Shown here: positions 22,790 through 35,624 of the stretch, in pieces | How positions within the stretch are numbered: the first letter of the stretch is position 1 | Layout: each line of letters opens with the position of its first letter | Assembly: GCF_012273895.1 (NCBI RefSeq) | Contig: NC_052103.1 | Location: 806,001 to 870,000 of the forward strand | Reading direction: 5' to 3' | Source: Zerene cesonia | Lineage: Eukaryota; Arthropoda; Insecta; Lepidoptera; Pieridae | DNA: 64,000 nucleotides | Made by a program: the position numbers and the translations under genes | Notes under the pieces: generated by a model | Databases searched by the model: none | Told to the model about the DNA's origin: nothing | What the model saw: only the letters and a program-made list of their open reading frames with translations

Positions 22790-25165
22790 ATGAAGATTAC
22801 GAATAATAATTATTTTTAATAAAGAACTAATCTGCCTTGAAATTGTCAGAAGTAAACTAAATTAAATGGGGACTACATGGTACTTCTTTTTAAGAAGTCG
22901 TTGCAAATTGAATTAATTGTAGGTAACATGTCAAAGGACTCATTTATATTGGCGCAGTTACATTCAAATAAGTTAAAGAAACTTAAAAACATGCTTACAT
23001 GATTTTCAATTTAATTTTTTTAACCTTAATTGTCTCATTTTATTTTATATTAAGTACATAGATAAAATCTTGAAATTATTATTTAAGTATGTTTTGTTAA
23101 TATATTGTCACCGATCCTTGATTAAAGTGTACAAAGTTTAAAATTTGTCTGTTCGTTAAAAGCTGGTCGAAATTTACTCCAGAAGAGTCGGGTACATTCA
23201 AACATACAGGTGAAGCTAATAATAGCGTCTTGGATAAAATGGCTTATTTCCTATTATAATATGTTGTTTATGGTGAATTTATGTACTGTGGTGTTTTCAT
23301 AAGAACGGTATAAGAACTATTATTAGCCACTACCTAATTGATACCATAGATTTCAGATAGGAGGATTACCATTTAATCATTGAGTCTTAAATGATTTCAA
23401 ATGGATCGTATTTTAATACATTAATGTATTTTTACTTTAACATATACACACATAAACTTAACGAGGTATGTTAATCGTCTATCAATAAACTATCATCATA
23501 TTTTAATGCTAAGTTTTAATATGTTAAGTATTATTTTAGTTTCCCTGGCTTTCTCACCTCCATCCCTCCTTCCCCCACTTAGAACCAACATCGTACCGAG
23601 AAAATCAAATAAAACAAACAATACTAAACATCAATGTATAATTAATACAAACTACTAATTATATACAGTTTCTTGACTTCCAATAAATTCTTACATAATT
23701 AATGTAACACTAAAGACACTTACGGTGGGAACAGTTTTTACGAAAGTTATACAATATCAGGCAATGTTTATATAACTGTATCTAACATTACTTCGCGGTT
23801 CGATAAGTACCAAAACTTTCAATGCCTATGTGAAAGAAAAAAGAAAATAATTAATAAGTTTTCGTAAACAAGTGAGCGTAGGCGACCTTTGAGTTATATG
23901 AGTGTGGGGTTCAATGCAATATATACAGTATCTATATCATGTAAAAAATTTTGAAACAAATAAAGAAACTTTTATTTTTATTTTTTATGAAAATCCGTTA
24001 CCATAAAGTATAAGACAGGGTCGTGGACGAATTATAACCACCTACCCTTGCTTCTTCAATGAAGCGATTCGACGAAACACATTGGGGTTTTGGCCGTAGG
24101 CATCCGACATAACCCACGGCTCCTTCCTCGAGGGCCGTGAGTATCTATGCAAGATTTACCCACTCAAAGGGTGGGAAGTATAATATATTATAATAGCAGT
24201 TCACTTGCGTCCGTTGAAAATTGCTGGTTTATTAAATCAGAAGGATTAAATCTATTAAAATAGTTACTACTGCATATTATAACAATAATTTATAGTTACA
24301 ATTACCGTAAAACAATTATTTAAATGGCGAAAATCATGTAATTTTTCAATTATTCACTATATTCTAACTACAAGATACGGATTTGTTTTTGCAATTATTA
24401 ACTGAGTAAAAAATATACTGCACCCACTTGATTAATTTTTGTTTACACCTGCAATAACAAGCAATTAATTACATTACGAGAAATGATAAAAAACACTGTT
24501 GTACATTAAATCATTTTTAAATGTAGAACAATTTAATGTTTATTATGATATGTTATATTATATATCATAAAATATATATACGTATAAAATTCAAAAAGAT
24601 AAGAAAATAAGTTTTAGAAAGTACATTTCTGTACTGATAATATAACAGTGATACATTTGTTCGTTTGAACCTGCTATAGGCTAAATATGTAACACGGGCG
24701 AGGCCAAGATGGATTGCTAGGAGTAAATAATTTTAAAATCAATAACGGTCGTCCCTGAAAATCAGTGATACTTTCTCCGTAACTTATACGGATGTGGGAA
24801 GCATTTGGCATCATTTATATTTGCAACTTACACAATTGTTTGATTTTCTGCTCACTGAATTCCTGTTCTGGTGCAAAATAAAGGTCTATATAAAGTGTTA
24901 GATTGACTAAAAATTAACTGTAAATTGTTTATAAGCTTCACAAATTGTTTTTAAGTGTTCTTAGTAATTAACTAAACATTACAAATAAAATAGTTCTTAA
25001 GATGACCCTTTGAAATTCGTTCTTATGAGCTTTTTTTTAAGTTGGTTGGTTGGAAAAAAGCAATTATTTTAGAAAGAAAAAGAAGCGAATTTCTTTCTAT
25101 CTTTCTTAAAAACAAATGTTACGTTACTTTTCGAATTTATGGCGGGACTAATGCACGGGATTGAT
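22790..25165. other. Intergenic region, no gene seen
   Basis: AT-rich. The only recognisable content is a repeat at about 24030-24180. The genes on either side converge on this spacer. Confidence 0.5.
24030..24180 (-). repeat. G-family repeat (GCCGTGGGTTATGTCGGAT)
   Basis: On the minus strand it contains GCCGTGGGTTATGTCGGATG and AACCCCAATGTGTTTCGTCG, shared with 30237-30520 and 39297-39372. It may be a fragment of a LINE or SINE; class unknown. Confidence 0.6.
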
Positions 25166-25166
25166 T

Positions 25167-25172
25167 TTTAAT
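25167..25172 (-). terminator. Possible ATTAAA polyadenylation signal
   Basis: Minus-strand ATTAAA about 70 nt after the stop codon of the secreted-protein gene. An AATAAA on the minus strand near 24540 is an alternative. Confidence 0.3.
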
Positions 25173-25242
25173 CGTGTCACGCAATGTTACGTATATTGTA
25201 AGAAAATCCAGGGTTTGTAGATTCTACCTAATTATTACTTTT

Positions 25243-28200
25243 TTAGAAACAACATAGAAAATATTCATCCGGACATCTCGGCACTGTTATTTGCAATTTC
25301 GGACAGTTCCAAATTTTTTCACACCTACAACGACTTTTATACTTCCTTTTACCAACGCGTTCAACTAAATTTTTAGCCGCATTAACATCAAATGAACTCG
25401 CTTTATTGTAATAACTTAATTTAGACACAAATTTCGGTTTCGGTTTAATGAAAGATGGTTTAATAGGCAATAACGTGGTAGCGACATCCGTTGGAGTTGT
25501 AATTTTTTCAGTAGTTGTTCTTTTGACCGGAATAATGCGTGTTGTTTCCGGTGTATACGTCGTCGTTTCTGATTGGTCGATCTCTGTTGTGATAACATCG
25601 GTTCGATTTTGGCGGGAAACGCCATTGCTTTCGATTGCAGCGGTTCCCGGAATTGTGAGCGGTATTTTTTCGATTTTGGATTCTTGTATAACCGAGTCTG
25701 CTTGCGTGTCATTGTTGACTAGTGGTTGTATTTGCACATACGTAACGTTGGAGTTTTCTGTAACATCCTGAGGCGCTGCCGACACAGCGTTCAATGTCAG
25801 AAACACCGGGAATAATAACCTGAAATCAGAGAAGGATTACATGTCATTGAACATAAATTTGACGGTCCTGCTTATTTAGGGAAATAAATAAAGTTACTAT
25901 TAATGTTATCTGTGCTATTACTAACACCGCAGATAATTAATACTATATTAGCTAATACGAAGAATATTCCCATCGGTCAAGTCAAGTCCTGAGACAGCAT
26001 TGAAGGAAAATAAAAATTGCTGAGTTACAAAAGGTTGAGTACACAGGTTCTACGCTGCCATCAATTTCCATTGATTTAGCATTTAACACTGACTTTTATA
26101 AAACTATATCTGCTTCATTGGCCGTGACGAATTATATATTTGACATATAATCATGAGTCTACTACTATTAATAATAATTTTTTAGTCTGTGAAGCTTCTA
26201 GAACTTGAATCAAATTTGCATAATTACCGAATCTATATGTTCTATAATATTACTTTAGTGTTCATAGCTTTATTATGATGGTCTTTATGTGTTTAGTGTG
26301 ACAAATATCACAGGTTCTGCATGTATTTTTTATTTTAGTATTATGTATTGATTTTTAATTGAGCGAACGCAAGAAGTTAAGTAGTTGCATCACTCTGCAC
26401 CTATAATTGATAATTACTCCTAAAATTCGTAATAAAACTGCATTACGGTTGGTTATTTAAAATTTCATTACAACATTACACGTCAGCATAATATGTTAAG
26501 AGTTATTTCCTCAAGGAAATGAACAAATCGAATGAAATCATGCGTGTACGTACACCCAATAAATTACCAGTACACGTCGATTTTTTGAACGTATTTTTTT
26601 AACACGCAATACTGGAATAAATTCTTATACCTGGACAACGGAAAACTTATTTTTGATATTGCTAAGGCGGTTTCATACGCATCGTTTTTATTAGCATAAT
26701 TTTTGAAACTGCAATTATCTTCTTAGAGGCGGCAACGTAGCTTTTCTAATTGTAAAGTAGACAACATTTATTCCAGTCAGTAATATGATATGTATGAATT
26801 AAAAATTCAATTAGAAAAAATCCGTCAGCCATTTAATATGTAAATCGGCATACCTGATGATTAAGTGTCTTGAATGAAAACATCTTTTTGTTCTTAATAT
26901 TAAAATAAACAAACAAAATAATATAATAATTATACATAATACCTTTCTATTGAAAAAAAATCAATTCCAATATACCCATTCCTAATATTTATGTATTAAA
27001 TTACACGTTTGTACGCACCCTTTTAAATGCACACAAATGAGGCTATTAATTATGTAATCATTAATTTTTAATGTCATGGTATACACGTTAGATAGTATTG
27101 TACACAATAACAATAGCGTACCTAAACCTTGTTTCTTTTAATTATAGAATTCACGCAATTCAATAAACGATTACAACTTCTGTAGTTTTACAGATTTTCC
27201 AAATGATATAAAAATGATTGTTTGTCACTATTTCCTATGTCCTTTTATTTTACAATTATTATTTCATGATATTGATTACACTAAATATAAATACTTAATA
27301 TTATTTAGAAGCTATACGAATTTAACAAAGTGCCCGCTATTTGTTAAATCTGCTAAATCTATCTTAATATATAAAATTCTCGTGTCACAGTTTTCGTTGC
27401 CATACTCCTCCGAAACGGCTTGACCGATTCTTATGAAATTTTGTGTGCATATCGGGTATGTTTGAGAATCGGCTAACATCTATTTTTCATACCTCGAAAT
27501 GATCAGAGTAAGGCAGAACAGCGTTTGCCGGGTGCAGCTAGTATATATATATAAAATTCTCGTGTCACAGTTTTCGTTGCCATACTCCTCCGAAACGGCT
27601 TGACCGATTCCTCTGAAATTTGGTAAGCATATTGGGTAGGTCTGAGAATCGGCCAACATCTATTTTTTATCCCGATATTCCTACGGGATACGGTCTTACG
27701 CGGGTGAAACCGCGGGGCGCAGCTAGTATTTTATAAAAGTAATAGACTTGTTAGCATACTTGTATCATATTAATCACCTAATAATTTTAAAAGAGTTTAC
27801 GTTTTTACGTATGAAAATCCATAGACGATATTTCGCGCGCTTTCTATTTGCCCGGCCTTGATTTTTTTTTAAGATTTAATGCCTTGCCCGGCCTTGACAT
27901 TGACAGTGAGTTGCCATTTAAAAATTTGATGTAATGTAATTAAATATTTTTTGATAATATGTTAGTTTCTACTGGTAAGATAAACACAACATTGGGAAAA
28001 AATTGTCATTGTTTTACTAACAAAGCCGCCGCCACGGGAACCGAATTTTATTCTAATTTAACGCAGACGCTGTTAATTAAATACACGTTTTGCAGTTAAT
28101 TGCAATTTAATTATTATGTTTTGGAAACAGCAAACTTGTATTTAATAAAATAAAATAAAGTATAAATTGTTAACAGCATAATGTGTAACTTTGAAATAAG

Positions 28201-28782
28201 ACGCAGGGAAACGTTTATTTTGTAACTGTTTGTAATAGATAATTTATTAAAGTGGGTTATACCTACGATTTTATTGCTTTTTTATTACATTCATAAGTTT
28301 ATGTATTTAATCCTTTGAAACATTTATTTAACTTGCACTGATCTCTAGATACTTAAAATTTTAAAGCATAAATTTATTATGTTAATAGTAATGAATTAAT
28401 ATATGCTCTACACTGTAAAGTCATAATACAATAAAAACTAGGTGTTTTATTCTTAAAATATTTGATAATGTCCAGTAGTGGCTTAAAAAAATCGAATAAG
28501 GTGAAAGGTCATAACACCTGAAAGTTAGAAGATTTAAATTACTAGACATTGTAATAAAAAACGTCCCCAAATTTTATTTAATTTTTACACTTCCTTACAC
28601 TCTTCTCACATTATAATTAAAACATCTATTACAATTTCTATTTCACCGTGATCACTTTTGATTACGCAGACGTAATTAGTAAATACGCAATAAATTAAAA
28701 TATTAACACAGGAAACACTAAATATTCACAACCCGGTTCCTTGGTCATGAACTTGAAAAAAAAACAACACTAACCGGTACAT
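25243..28782 (-). CDS. Unrecognised small secreted cysteine-rich protein
   Basis: Two coding exons on the minus strand: 28775-28782 (ATG TAC CG, donor GTTAGT) and 25243-25819 (acceptor TTTCAG). The junction restores an Arg codon and gives 194 aa. The joined start MYRLLFPVFLTLNAVSAAP is a good signal peptide with cleavage likely after VSA. The mature part has three N-glycosylation sequons (NVT, NDT, NRT) and a Thr-rich stretch (about aa 80-125), suggesting an O-glycosylated linker. A basic segment (VGKRKYKSR) precedes a compact C-terminal module with six cysteines, spaced C-x-C-x5-C-x8-C-x6-C-C, ending CCF. Such terminal CC modules recall clip-like extracellular domains of insect proteases and immune proteins, but I cannot assign a family. 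The first exon is inferred from frame, signal peptide and TATA spacing. Confidence 0.8.
27357..27542 (+). mobile_element. D-family repeat, copy 1 (intron of secreted gene)
   Basis: Starts ATCTTAATATATAAAATTCT and CGTGTCACAGTTTTCGTTGC, continues CTCCGAAACGGCTTGACCGA, and ends GGGTGCAGCTAGTA. A minus-orientation relative lies at 47333-47515. Confidence 0.75.
27543..27729 (+). mobile_element. D/L chimeric repeat, copy 2, head-to-tail with copy 1
   Basis: The 5' part is D-family (same opening as 27357), but the 3' part is L-family: ATTCCTACGGGATACGGTCT, GTGAAACCGCGGGGCGCAGC, TAGTA. The two copies abut in direct order. Confidence 0.75.
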
Positions 28783-28840
28783 GGCGACGTAGTTATCTTG
28801 GCGCGCAAACGTAAATAAACTTGCGGGGGTGCCGATCCAG

Positions 28841-28848
28841 CTTTTATA
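28841..28848 (-). promoter_or_regulatory. TATA box of the secreted-protein gene
   Basis: Minus-strand TATAAAAG, about 60 bp upstream of the ATG at 28782. It predicts a transcription start near 28810-28818 and a 5' UTR of about 30 nt. A TATA promoter fits an inducible or tissue-specific gene. Confidence 0.65.
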
Positions 28849-29139
28849 AACCTAGACGAATAAGAAAACGACGAGTCCACACGAACAACACCGACGAAGT
28901 ATATTATATGTTGTTTATGTGTCTAGACGCAGTGTTAGAACGCGTGCGTTAAAAAAAAATTGCGTAAACATCTGCTATTTGTTGGTTAAATTAATTGTTT
29001 ACGAAAGGAAAACATTAGGCGTAAATTTTTGTGAAATAAGGAATTTTCGCTAGTATGTTCTGGGATATAATAAAACATAACAAATAACTCGCTTTATTTG
29101 GGATCGATAAGACTCTATCTACTGTTACATAGCTGATGG

Positions 29140-29302
29140 ATCATCATCATCTTCACTCTATATATATTCCCACCGTCAGGGACACAGGCCTACGAGGGTG
29201 CAGGCCATAATCCACATCAATTTCTTTATTGCACTCTCGCTGGTCTCGAACCTCCGACTTGAGCCTCGATTGAGGCCCTCACCACTGAGCCACTACTGCT
29301 TA
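29140..29302 (-). mobile_element. tRNA-headed SINE, internally deleted, minus orientation
   Basis: Ends in a tRNA-like head (minus AGCAGTAGTGGCTCAGTGGT, then a Cys/Gly-like B region) and keeps the CCACCGTCAGGGACACAGGC tail region. Most of the middle is missing relative to 56788-57099. Confidence 0.65.
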
Positions 29303-29529
29303 AAATTTAAAATCACTTGCCATATTTGGGATAGATAATAATACTTTATGTTCCCACATCTGAAAGTCCTTCGATCTTTTAAACCATACAGTCTTCGAAT
29401 CGGTGGTAGATTTAAAATATGGCTATTCATGAGTACTTTTTAAATTTGATCATAAATAATTGTTTTTGAGTATATCTCAGGAATTTTAGGCTTATTACTA
29501 AGAACTAAGCTAGATCCTACTATCCTACT

Positions 29530-29732
29530 TCCTACTTTAATATTATAAATGCGAAAGTTTGTAAGGATGTGTGCGCGTTTGTTGCTCTTTCACGCAAAAA
29601 CTACTGAACCGATTGCAATGAAATTTGGTACGTAGATAGCTGGACAACTGGAATAACATAAAGGCTACTTTTTATCCCGATATACTTACCGGATACGGAC
29701 CTACGCGGGTGAAACCGCGGGGCGCAGCTAGT
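29530..29732 (+). mobile_element. L-family repeat, full copy
   Basis: Starts CCTACTTTAATATTATAAATG, passes TTTCACGCAAAAACTACTGA, and ends ACCGCGGGGCGCAGCTAGTT. It is close to the family pattern and thus fairly young. Confidence 0.8.
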
Positions 29733-29984
29733 TATTCCTAAGTGTGTGTGTTCCTGTATACAATTTAGCTCTTTGTCAATCCGAGTGTAGTCGGGGCATG
29801 AGTCTAGATGACACATAATATTAATGTACACATGTCCTTACTCGTCGCAGGGTTGCTAGGATTATGTTACTGTAGGAAACACACCAATGTCAATATTAAC
29901 ACCTTACATTATCGTATTATATTTCGCTTGCAACTTTGTCATTAAACATTAAATACGCATGTAAATTGAGAATAGTATATTTTA

Positions 29985-30235
29985 ATTGTGGGAGTCGAAT
30001 ACGCTTCCTCACGAATTGGGCCAGCTCGCACCGAGAGTTTACCATATCCCCACAAAAAACCGCCGTGAAATAGTAGCATGCTCATGTGTTTCGTAGAGTG
30101 GAGCCGGAGTCCCGTATCCTTTTCCTGACCCATCCCAGACCATTGTTTCTTTCCAGTCGTCAATCCTTTACTTCTTCCTTACTCCTTAAACGCGGGCAGC
30201 ACATTCGCAGAGGCGTTACCACTTTTTTTATAGTG
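29985..30235 (+). mobile_element. H-family repeat, 5' part
   Basis: GTGGGAGTCGAATACGCTTC, GAATTGGGCCAGCTC, CGCCGTGAAATAGTAGCATG, then the pyrimidine-rich CCTTTTCCTGACCCATCCCA, ending near a decayed AGAGGCGTTA hairpin arm. Confidence 0.7.
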
Positions 30236-30236
30236 G

Positions 30237-30520
30237 GAAAGAATCTTGCATAGATACCCACGGCCCCCGGGGATGGAGCCGTGGGTTATGTCGGATTCTT
30301 ACCGACCAAAACCCCTCTGTGTTCCGTCGAGCCACTTGAGTGAAGGGGCCGCGGGAGCTGATTAAAATTCGTCCGCGACCCCCTCGTCGTCTGCCCGTTT
30401 CCGGGCAAGGCGCATAATTAGAGCGGCAAAGTGGGATCACCGCTCTACTCAGGGCTACGCTGTCATCAGGAAAATGAGCTAATTTCCCCCCCAGAATCAT
30501 TGTAGCTAACACTTTTATAT
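30237..30520 (+). repeat. G-family repeat, longest copy
   Basis: GC-rich island with GGAGCCGTGGGTTATGTCGG, ATTCTTACCGACCAAAACCC and GAGTGAAGGGGCCGCGGGAG. Related pieces are at 24030-24180 and 39297-39372. It sits directly after an H-family copy. The minus-strand open frame across it is probably fortuitous. Confidence 0.65.
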
Positions 30521-31737
30521 CCGCTCAGAAGAAGCTCCGTATAAATAAAGAAATAGAAATAAATGGTTTCGTAATATCGAATTAACATTTCCCACATTCT
30601 CTTAGCGATAGGTGAGGATTTAAAGAATTATAATAATACGGTATAATTAAAAATAATTATCTTCTATATAAGGACTTCCTGCCCCATTGACTTTCGAGAT
30701 ATTCTGAATATGCAAGTACTAACGCTATGATAATATGATTAATAAATTTCCCATCTTTCCTAATTGGTATATGATAGGTTGGTTCGCTTGAAAGTTTTAT
30801 TTGTAACAAAATTAGAGTATATGAATAAATTATAATTATATACCTACTATAGTCAAATTGAAAGCGTAATTTTTCAGTTCTATGTTAGGTGTGGATCCAT
30901 AATTTTAGCTTAAATTTTTTAACCCCGACTAAAAGTGTATTTAAAGCCCATACCCTAGACCTAGCGTATACTATGGGGGTTACCGCGACGTCTTCAAGCA
31001 GTATTAATTCCAGTAAGGGAAAAAGGTGTATAATGAAATGGAATATAGGCCGTCTAGTGTCTTTACCACACTGAAATTAGTTATGATTTAGGACACCACG
31101 GTAACTCCCTATTATAAATTATCAATGAACTCTGAAGCAATTTGAGTACGTACCGCTTTCTATCAAAAACCTATTTTTGGTGTTGTTTCAGGATTTCAAC
31201 TAATAGTTTTGGAATACTTAGGTGTGTTTAGTTTCATTTAGAATTTAAGATACTATCCATTTGCCTTTTAGTAGTTTTTTATTTACCTATACCACAGATA
31301 ACTAAATACCAACCACGTAACTTGCTTATGTGACATGGTTATGTTTTATTTGTCTAATTTTTAGACATATTAATATTTTAAATTATTGTCTCGTATTTAA
31401 TTTAATATGAACGTTCTTCTTGCCTACAATTCTTTGTACAGATATATAAGCTGTAACAGTTACATTGGGCCCAATCCAAGTAAAACGGGATAGTTCATCG
31501 ATGAATAACGGAATGATAATATATTTTATATCGTGACTAAAATAAATAGAATCCTATTCGTAAAATATACTAGCTTTTGCAACTGTGGCTTCTATCGCGA
31601 AGTCAAATGATTTAATTCTAATGGAGGAATGAGATGTCTCACCGCAGTAGAAAGTAAGATATATTTCTCTCAAGACTCAAAAATTTAAATATACGTACAT
31701 AGTACTCAAAGGTCTATCAACGCACAGTGGACTGTCT

Positions 31738-31776
31738 GCCCGATCCGTCCAGTGGTTTGGAAACCACGGATCGGGC
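31738..31776. repeat. Compound hairpin
   Basis: GCCCGATCC pairs with GGATCGGGC (9 bp). Inside, GTGGTTT pairs with AAACCAC (7 bp) around a GG loop, with a 5-nt bulge between the two stems. It directly precedes a SINE 3' region. Confidence 0.85.
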
Positions 31777-32010
31777 TGAAATTTGGCATGTAATAAATTT
31801 AATTTTTAGTTTCATAGCATTGAAGCTTAAACGGTGAAGGAAAACATCGTGAGGAAACCGGCATGTCCAAGAATTAAAAGTTCGACGACATGTGACATCT
31901 GCCAACCCGCACTTGGCCAGCGTGGTGGATTATGGCCTGAACCCTCATAGGAGGCCTATGTCCCAGCAGTAGGAACATATATGGGCTGATGATGATAATG
32001 AATGAGCATT
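31777..32010 (+). mobile_element. tRNA-headed SINE family, headless plus copy
   Basis: Contains ACGGTGAAGGAAAACATCGT, GAGGAAACCGGCATGTCCAA, CCCGCACTTGGCCAGCGTGG and ATATATGGGCTGATGATGAT, as in 56935-57099. The tRNA head is absent. Confidence 0.8.
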
Positions 32011-32104
32011 GAAATGCTTTATAAATAAGAAATTTTGAAAGAATAAAAAAGAATTCTCATGTAGATAAACGTTCTGACGTAGACATCCGCTAAGGATTTT
32101 GATA

Positions 32105-32191
32105 AATTCTATGCCCAAGAGGGTAAAATAGGGGATGAATGTTTGTATCATGAAAATTTATTAAAACCGCGCGGGCGGGCAACAGCTAGTC
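32105..32191 (+). repeat. Short repeat ending CGGGCGGGCAACAGCTAGT
   Basis: The GC-rich terminus with AGCTAGT is shared in form with other families here. Related but inverted sequence lies at 42103-42215. Confidence 0.45.
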
Positions 32192-33806
32192 ATACTATAA
32201 GGGGCGCTTCTTTCAATTTTATAAGAAAGACAAACAGAGATACGAACAAAATTACACTTTTTCACCAATAATTCATCGGTAACTTTGTTAGACTTATTTT
32301 GTGTATTAGAACCTGAATTACGTATTTAATTTTGAGTCAATGTCGTATTAGTTCATAATGAAAATATATGAAAATATAGGATATCCTCTTCCTTTCCCTC
32401 CATAACTCAAATTCTCAAAAGTCGCTAAAAGTGGTTCGTGTAATCAATAATGGATTTTATTCAATGTATGTGCAGAGTTGATGCAAGTGATAATTTACAG
32501 ATCTTCATCATTACTACATAGTATAAAGCAAAGTGGCTTTCCTCATCTGTATGTATACTTAAATCTTTAAAACTGCGCATCGGATTTTGATAGTATTATA
32601 TAATTACATAGTGATTCAAGAGGAAGGTCTTATAAGTATAATAATTATTCTAAAACGAATTTAACACGTGCGAAGCTGTGGGCATAAGCTTGTAAATTAT
32701 TAATCTTACCTCGTATATACTATAACTATATATATAACTATATAGATAACTCATTTCATAAATATTATGGTTTTTCATATATTGAAGCTGCGAACATTTT
32801 TTTACTTGGTTTTTTCTATTTAACAGAAGAACGAAACAATAGTTTTATAATTACTGTAATAATATTCCAGTTTATCTCGGAAAATTAAAATGTAGCATAA
32901 TCAGAATAATATAATGTTACATATATAAACATCCTTGACTCGGTTAACGGTTGAGTGCATCTTGAAGATTTTTTATTCTGTTATAAATTTTCAAACCATT
33001 CCTGCCAAACAATTATTATTAACATTGCAACCGTTCTCAAAACAAAAGTTTGTAGGGGTGAAAAATGGGATTAATTACTTGGAAAAAAGGATGGTACGGC
33101 CTAGTATTATGTTATCTGTGGTACAGCCGTGCTTTTTTGCTTGTCTTGACGGGGGCACCACCGTGCCATGCCCCATAGATTTCAATCAAGACAGTTTAAA
33201 ATGTACGTCGTATGAAAAAAGCTCGTGTTTTTGGTAATCCACCGTCGTAATTTAATACTTATAGATATGCATTAGCTAGTAGAACTTATCGTTTTGAAAT
33301 CATTATGTTTATAACAACGACGTCTGTTGGTTTGTAAGTTCATGAGTACACACTCATCCATTCAGGCCGTCATCTCATGGTTAATCAAGCTGATTTCAAA
33401 AAATATTTTATCAGTAGTAAGTAGTTATTAGTTAGTGACGTAAGCAGTTATGATTTTTTGTTCATCTTTAACCTAGGGTAATTTGCTAGATGTTAATGTT
33501 AGTTTAAATACAAACAGTCTAGATACTTCTTTTATTAACCGTGGTTAATTGCTTCCCACCTGCGGCTATGCTAACACAAAACAAAAAAGTATTTATTTAT
33601 TCCAAGCCATAAATTATCTGTATACCAAATTCATTCTGTAATTTTCACGTCAGATTTTAATAACTTTCAGGTTAATAATAACGTTTTGTATTGTTTAATA
33701 AGGTTAAGAGATTTATTGCTTAAGCTGACTTCAACCTTCAATGATATATTTATATGAGTCTTCCAGAATAAAAAAGAATAGATATTAAATGATACATATT
33801 TAATAC

Positions 33807-33979
33807 TAACTGCACCCCGCGGTTTCATCCGCGTAAGTTCATATCCCGTAGGAATATCGGGATAAAAAGTTGTCAATATGTTATTCCAGTTGTCCCGCTG
33901 TCTACGTACCAAATTTCATTGAAATCGGTACAGTAGTTTTCAGTCAGTGCGTGAAAGAACAACAAACACACACACCCTG
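33807..33979 (-). mobile_element. L-family repeat, minus, truncated
   Basis: CTGCACCCCGCGGTTTCATC, TATCCCGTAGGAATATCGGG and CTACGTACCAAATTTCATTG; the element breaks off before its usual TTTCGCATTTATAAT end. Confidence 0.75.
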
Positions 33980-34327
33980 GAAGACATTAGTTATAATTGA
34001 TAAGGTAAACAAATGGAATAGTTTAAATAAAGAAATAAAAAGTTTTATAATTAGTTTAATGGTCAGAGGGCTTGATAAAGCTTACAAGAGGCTTCCAGCG
34101 AAATAAAGGCAACTCGTTTATCAATAAATTATGGTAGCTACTTTTTAAACGAAAAACATCCACATACCAGTTGTTGGCATCCTGACCAATAAATTTGTAA
34201 TCGTTACAAGGCCAGGGAGGAAATTGGTCAATGACTGCGAGTGCCACGTTTATTGCATTATTTAGCATTTCTTCGGGTTATATTATCAATAATATATGAC
34301 ATTATAATTATTTTGATATATAACTTT

Positions 34328-34560
34328 TGTGTGGGTGTCGCTTGGACCAGCTCCCACCGGGGAAGGTACAACACCTCCACAGAAGACCGGCGTGAAATAG
34401 TAGCATGGTATATGTCGTTCGGCGAGTGAGGGAGTAGGGGGCCTGTGTCCATTTCCTCACCCATCACAGTTCTTTCCTTTATTCCTCTCGGCTTTTCATT
34501 CCCTTATAATAAGACTTTATCGTTTACTCGTTAAAAAAGTAAGCATTTGCAGAGGCTCTG
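34328..34560 (+). mobile_element. H-family repeat, decayed
   Basis: GCTTGGACCAGCTCCCACCG, GAAGACCGGCGTGAAATAGT, TTCTTTCCTTTATTCCTCTC and a terminal GCAGAGGC remnant of the hairpin arm. Confidence 0.65.
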
Positions 34561-35430
34561 TTTCTGCAAATTTTGAAGCGAACCACCAGTTTAGTTGCTA
34601 TCCCCTATGACACAAAAAAATATATATTATGCTTTTATTAGTTCCACATGTAGATTTTAGACTCGATTGAACGGATAAATTTAATTAATATCTTATACAC
34701 CAAGGTACGATAACATTACAATTACTTTATGAGCTTATCTAATTATCCTGATAAGGACCGCGAGGATTGAATAATTTCCTTACTTATGATCTATATAAGA
34801 GGAAGTAAGACAATTTAGTTGATTTTATCGATAGTGTATTTTTCAGTTTTTTTTTTTAACTTAACTGTATATATTTATTTCAGTAACTAAGAATGTAGGT
34901 CGTGCACAATATTCTAGTTTATAGTTTTTAATGTAAGTATTGAAATCATTCGCTTAAGTAAAAATAGTATACAGAGTGTTTTAAGGGTACCTTAGTACCC
35001 TTAATGGAGTCTGATTCGATTGATCATTTATTCGTTATATCATAGATAACATAATACTCATAATACTATGCGTTATATGAAATATATTTAGAAAAATTCA
35101 TAAATTATAAAAATTCTTATTCATATTTCTAGTACGAAATATCATAATTTAATTTAAATACTGTACGCTAGCTGACCAGAACCTTAAAATGATATAAAAC
35201 AAATCCTAACACACTAGCAAAGTATGTTCCAATAAAAGCTTATAATTTAAACAGCTAATTCCTTTGAATCCAGTTTTAGATCTAATTTTAGCTTTTACTA
35301 AGCCTGGTCTGGAAAACAAATGAGTTCAGTTCAAGATTCCTTAGGGTTGGCTGTTGGGACTAGTACCCACTATCAGTGCCGTGCGGTTTCACTCGCGGGC
35401 AAAAGTAAGTATTTCTACTGCTATGTGTCA

Positions 35431-35624
35431 CTAGCAGCGCCCCCCGGGTTCACCCACGTAAGGCTGTATCCCGTAGGAATATCGGGATAAAAAGTTGCTA
35501 TGTATTATTCCAGTTGTCCAGCTGTCTACGTACCAAATTTTATTGCAATCGGTTCAGTAATTTTTGCGTGAAAGAGTAAGAAACATCCATCCATACACAC
35601 GAACTTTCACGTTATTCGTAGGAT
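35431..35624 (-). mobile_element. L-family repeat, minus
   Basis: CTAGCAGCGCCCCCCGGGTT, TATCCCGTAGGAATATCGGG, GTCCAGCTGTCTACGTACCA, ending CACGTTATTCGTAGGAT. Confidence 0.75.

Noticed and set aside
32935..33237. 100-codon frame in the spacer
   Set aside because: No homology I can recognise, AT-rich composition, overlaps the recurrent ACCACAGATAA motif; probably chance.
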